A stretch of 21,259 nt of DNA, taken from positions 1-21,259 of the forward strand of contig JABDJW010000053.1 of assembly GCA_013002375.1 (NCBI GenBank). The letters are read 5' to 3'. The stretch comes from Acidimicrobiales bacterium. Its GTDB lineage: Bacteria; Actinomycetota; Acidimicrobiia; Acidimicrobiales; SHLQ01. Positions within the stretch are counted from its first letter, which is position 1. Every line of letters starts with the position of its first letter. The position numbers and the translations under genes are program-made. Below, piece by piece: positions 20,365-21,259 of the stretch. Under the pieces are notes generated by a model, which saw nothing but the letters and a program-made list of their open reading frames with translations, did no database searches and was not told the origin of the DNA.

Positions 20365-21259
20365 ATGGCTGACCCCTACGTTCCGCAGGACTTCGAGAGC
20401 ACCTGGCAACAACGGTGGCTCGATGATGGCCTGTACGAGATCGACAACGACGACCCCCGGCCGTCGTTCTATGTGCTCTCGATGTACCCGTATCCGAGCG
20501 GGCCGGCCCACATCGGTCATGTGCGCAACTACACCTTCGGTGACCTGCTGGTGCGGTTCCGCACCATGAACGGCGATGGCGTGTTGTCGCCGATCGGATT
20601 CGACAGTTTCGGACTGCCGGCCGAGAACGCCGCCCTGAAGAGCGGCACCCACCCTCGCGAACACACCGACGCCAACATCGAGACCTTGTCGGCCAGCCTG
20701 AAGCGCATCGGTGCGGTCTACGACTGGCGTCGAATGGTCAAGTCGCACGACCCCGAGTACATGCGCTGGACCCAGTGGATCTTCATCAAGTTCTACGAAG
20801 CGGGGCTGGTGTTCCAGCAGGAATCGCCGGTGAACTGGTGCCCGGGCTGCCAGACCGTGCTGGCCAATGAGCAGGTGATCGACGGCCTGTGCGAGCGCAG
20901 CGACGATCCGGTCGAGCGCCGCAACATGGTCCAGTGGTTCTACAAGATCACCGACTATGCCCAGGAACTGCTCGACGATCTCGACGCCCTCGACTGGCCC
21001 GAACGGGTCAAGATCATGCAGCGCAACTGGATCGGCCGATCCGAAGGCGCCGAGTTCGGCCTGCCGGTCGCCGACGCCTCGGGCAACGCCCGAACCGACG
21101 TCGATCCGGTCATGGTCTACACGACCCGCCCCGACACCAGCTTCGGTATGACCTTTGCCGTGATGTCGCCCGAGCATCCGCGGGTGGCCGAGCTCACCGC
21201 GCCCGAACAGGCCGACGCGGTCGCCGCCTTCGTGGCCGCGGTCGCCGGCCGGTCCGAGA
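20365..21259 (+). CDS. leuS: Leucyl-tRNA synthetase, N-terminal part (runs off the window)
   Basis: The first 298 codons are present and the frame is open to the window end. The class I signature is YPYPSGPAHIGHVRNY with HIGH at 49-52, then GFDSFGLPAENAA at 78-90. The zinc-site region has CPGC (Cys159, Cys162), but the second pair is GLCERS, so Cys176 is present and the fourth ligand is Ser179. VYTTRPDTSFGMTFAV at 251-266 opens the CP1 editing domain, whose Thr-rich TTRPDT motif is intact. The enzyme charges tRNA-Leu in the cytoplasm. It follows the methyltransferase by 24 nt but has its own -10-like hexamer. leuS lies near rsfS in many actinobacteria, so its place here is as expected. Confidence 0.97.
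   Translation, partial: MADPYVPQDFESTWQQRWLDDGLYEIDNDDPRPSFYVLSMYPYPSGPAHIGHVRNYTFGDLLVRFRTMNGDGVLSPIGFDSFGLPAENAALKSGTHPREHTDANIETLSASLKRIGAVYDWRRMVKSHDPEYMRWTQWIFIKFYEAGLVFQQESPVNWCPGCQTVLANEQVIDGLCERSDDPVERRNMVQWFYKITDYAQELLDDLDALDWPERVKIMQRNWIGRSEGAEFGLPVADASGNARTDVDPVMVYTTRPDTSFGMTFAVMSPEHPRVAELTAPEQADAVAAFVAAVAGRSE

Overview
The window is high-GC chromosomal DNA from an actinobacterium. The gene set (class II DAHP synthase, SigK/RskA-type sigma and anti-sigma pair with a fasciclin lipoprotein, obg-proB and nadD-LytR_C-rsfS blocks, Flp-type TadE/TadG proteins) and the frequent GTG or leaderless starts fit the Actinobacteria. A lineage near the Acidimicrobiia is my guess from overall style; no rRNA or other decisive marker is present.

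Layout. 1-2333 (+): end of one TadE-like gene, a second TadE-like gene and a large TadG-like protein, tightly coupled. 2381-4738 (+): obg and proB. 4774-8069 (-): pspA, murJ and an unrecognised two-helix/coiled-coil membrane protein, together an envelope-maintenance block. 8144-10526 (+): a MoxR AAA+ ATPase and a CoxE-like VWA protein, divergent from the previous block. 10695-12598 (-): fasciclin lipoprotein, ECF sigma (SigK type) and anti-sigma (RskA type). 13013-15279 (-): class II DAHP synthase (aroG) and a group-2 sigma-70 factor with a clear terminator. 15700-17996 (+): nadD, a LytR_C protein with an apparently degenerate LCP-like region, and rsfS. 18094-19155 (+): an exported or anchored alpha/beta hydrolase. 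19394-19466 (-): tRNA-Ala(GGC). 19591-21259 (+): a SAM methyltransferase and the 5' part of leuS.

How the parts fit. The housekeeping series obg-proB ... nadD-LytR_C-rsfS ... leuS looks like the usual actinobacterial series, but it is split between proB and nadD by about 11 kb of envelope, stress and regulatory genes, and no proA is seen. The fasciclin-SigK-RskA group is self-contained: a sigma factor, its membrane anti-sigma and a likely target lipoprotein, with a CRP/FNR-like palindrome upstream. It is bracketed by related ~45-bp inverted repeats. Eight genes have a TANNNT hexamer 6-8 nt before the start codon, suggesting much leaderless transcription.

No transposase, integrase, CRISPR array or phage gene was seen. 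The most notable points are the repeat-bracketed sigma cassette, the leaderless signature, a noncanonical G4 motif in Obg, the degenerate LCP-like protein, and a family of 26-bp palindromic repeats at convergent gene ends together with a long hairpin after the hydrolase gene.
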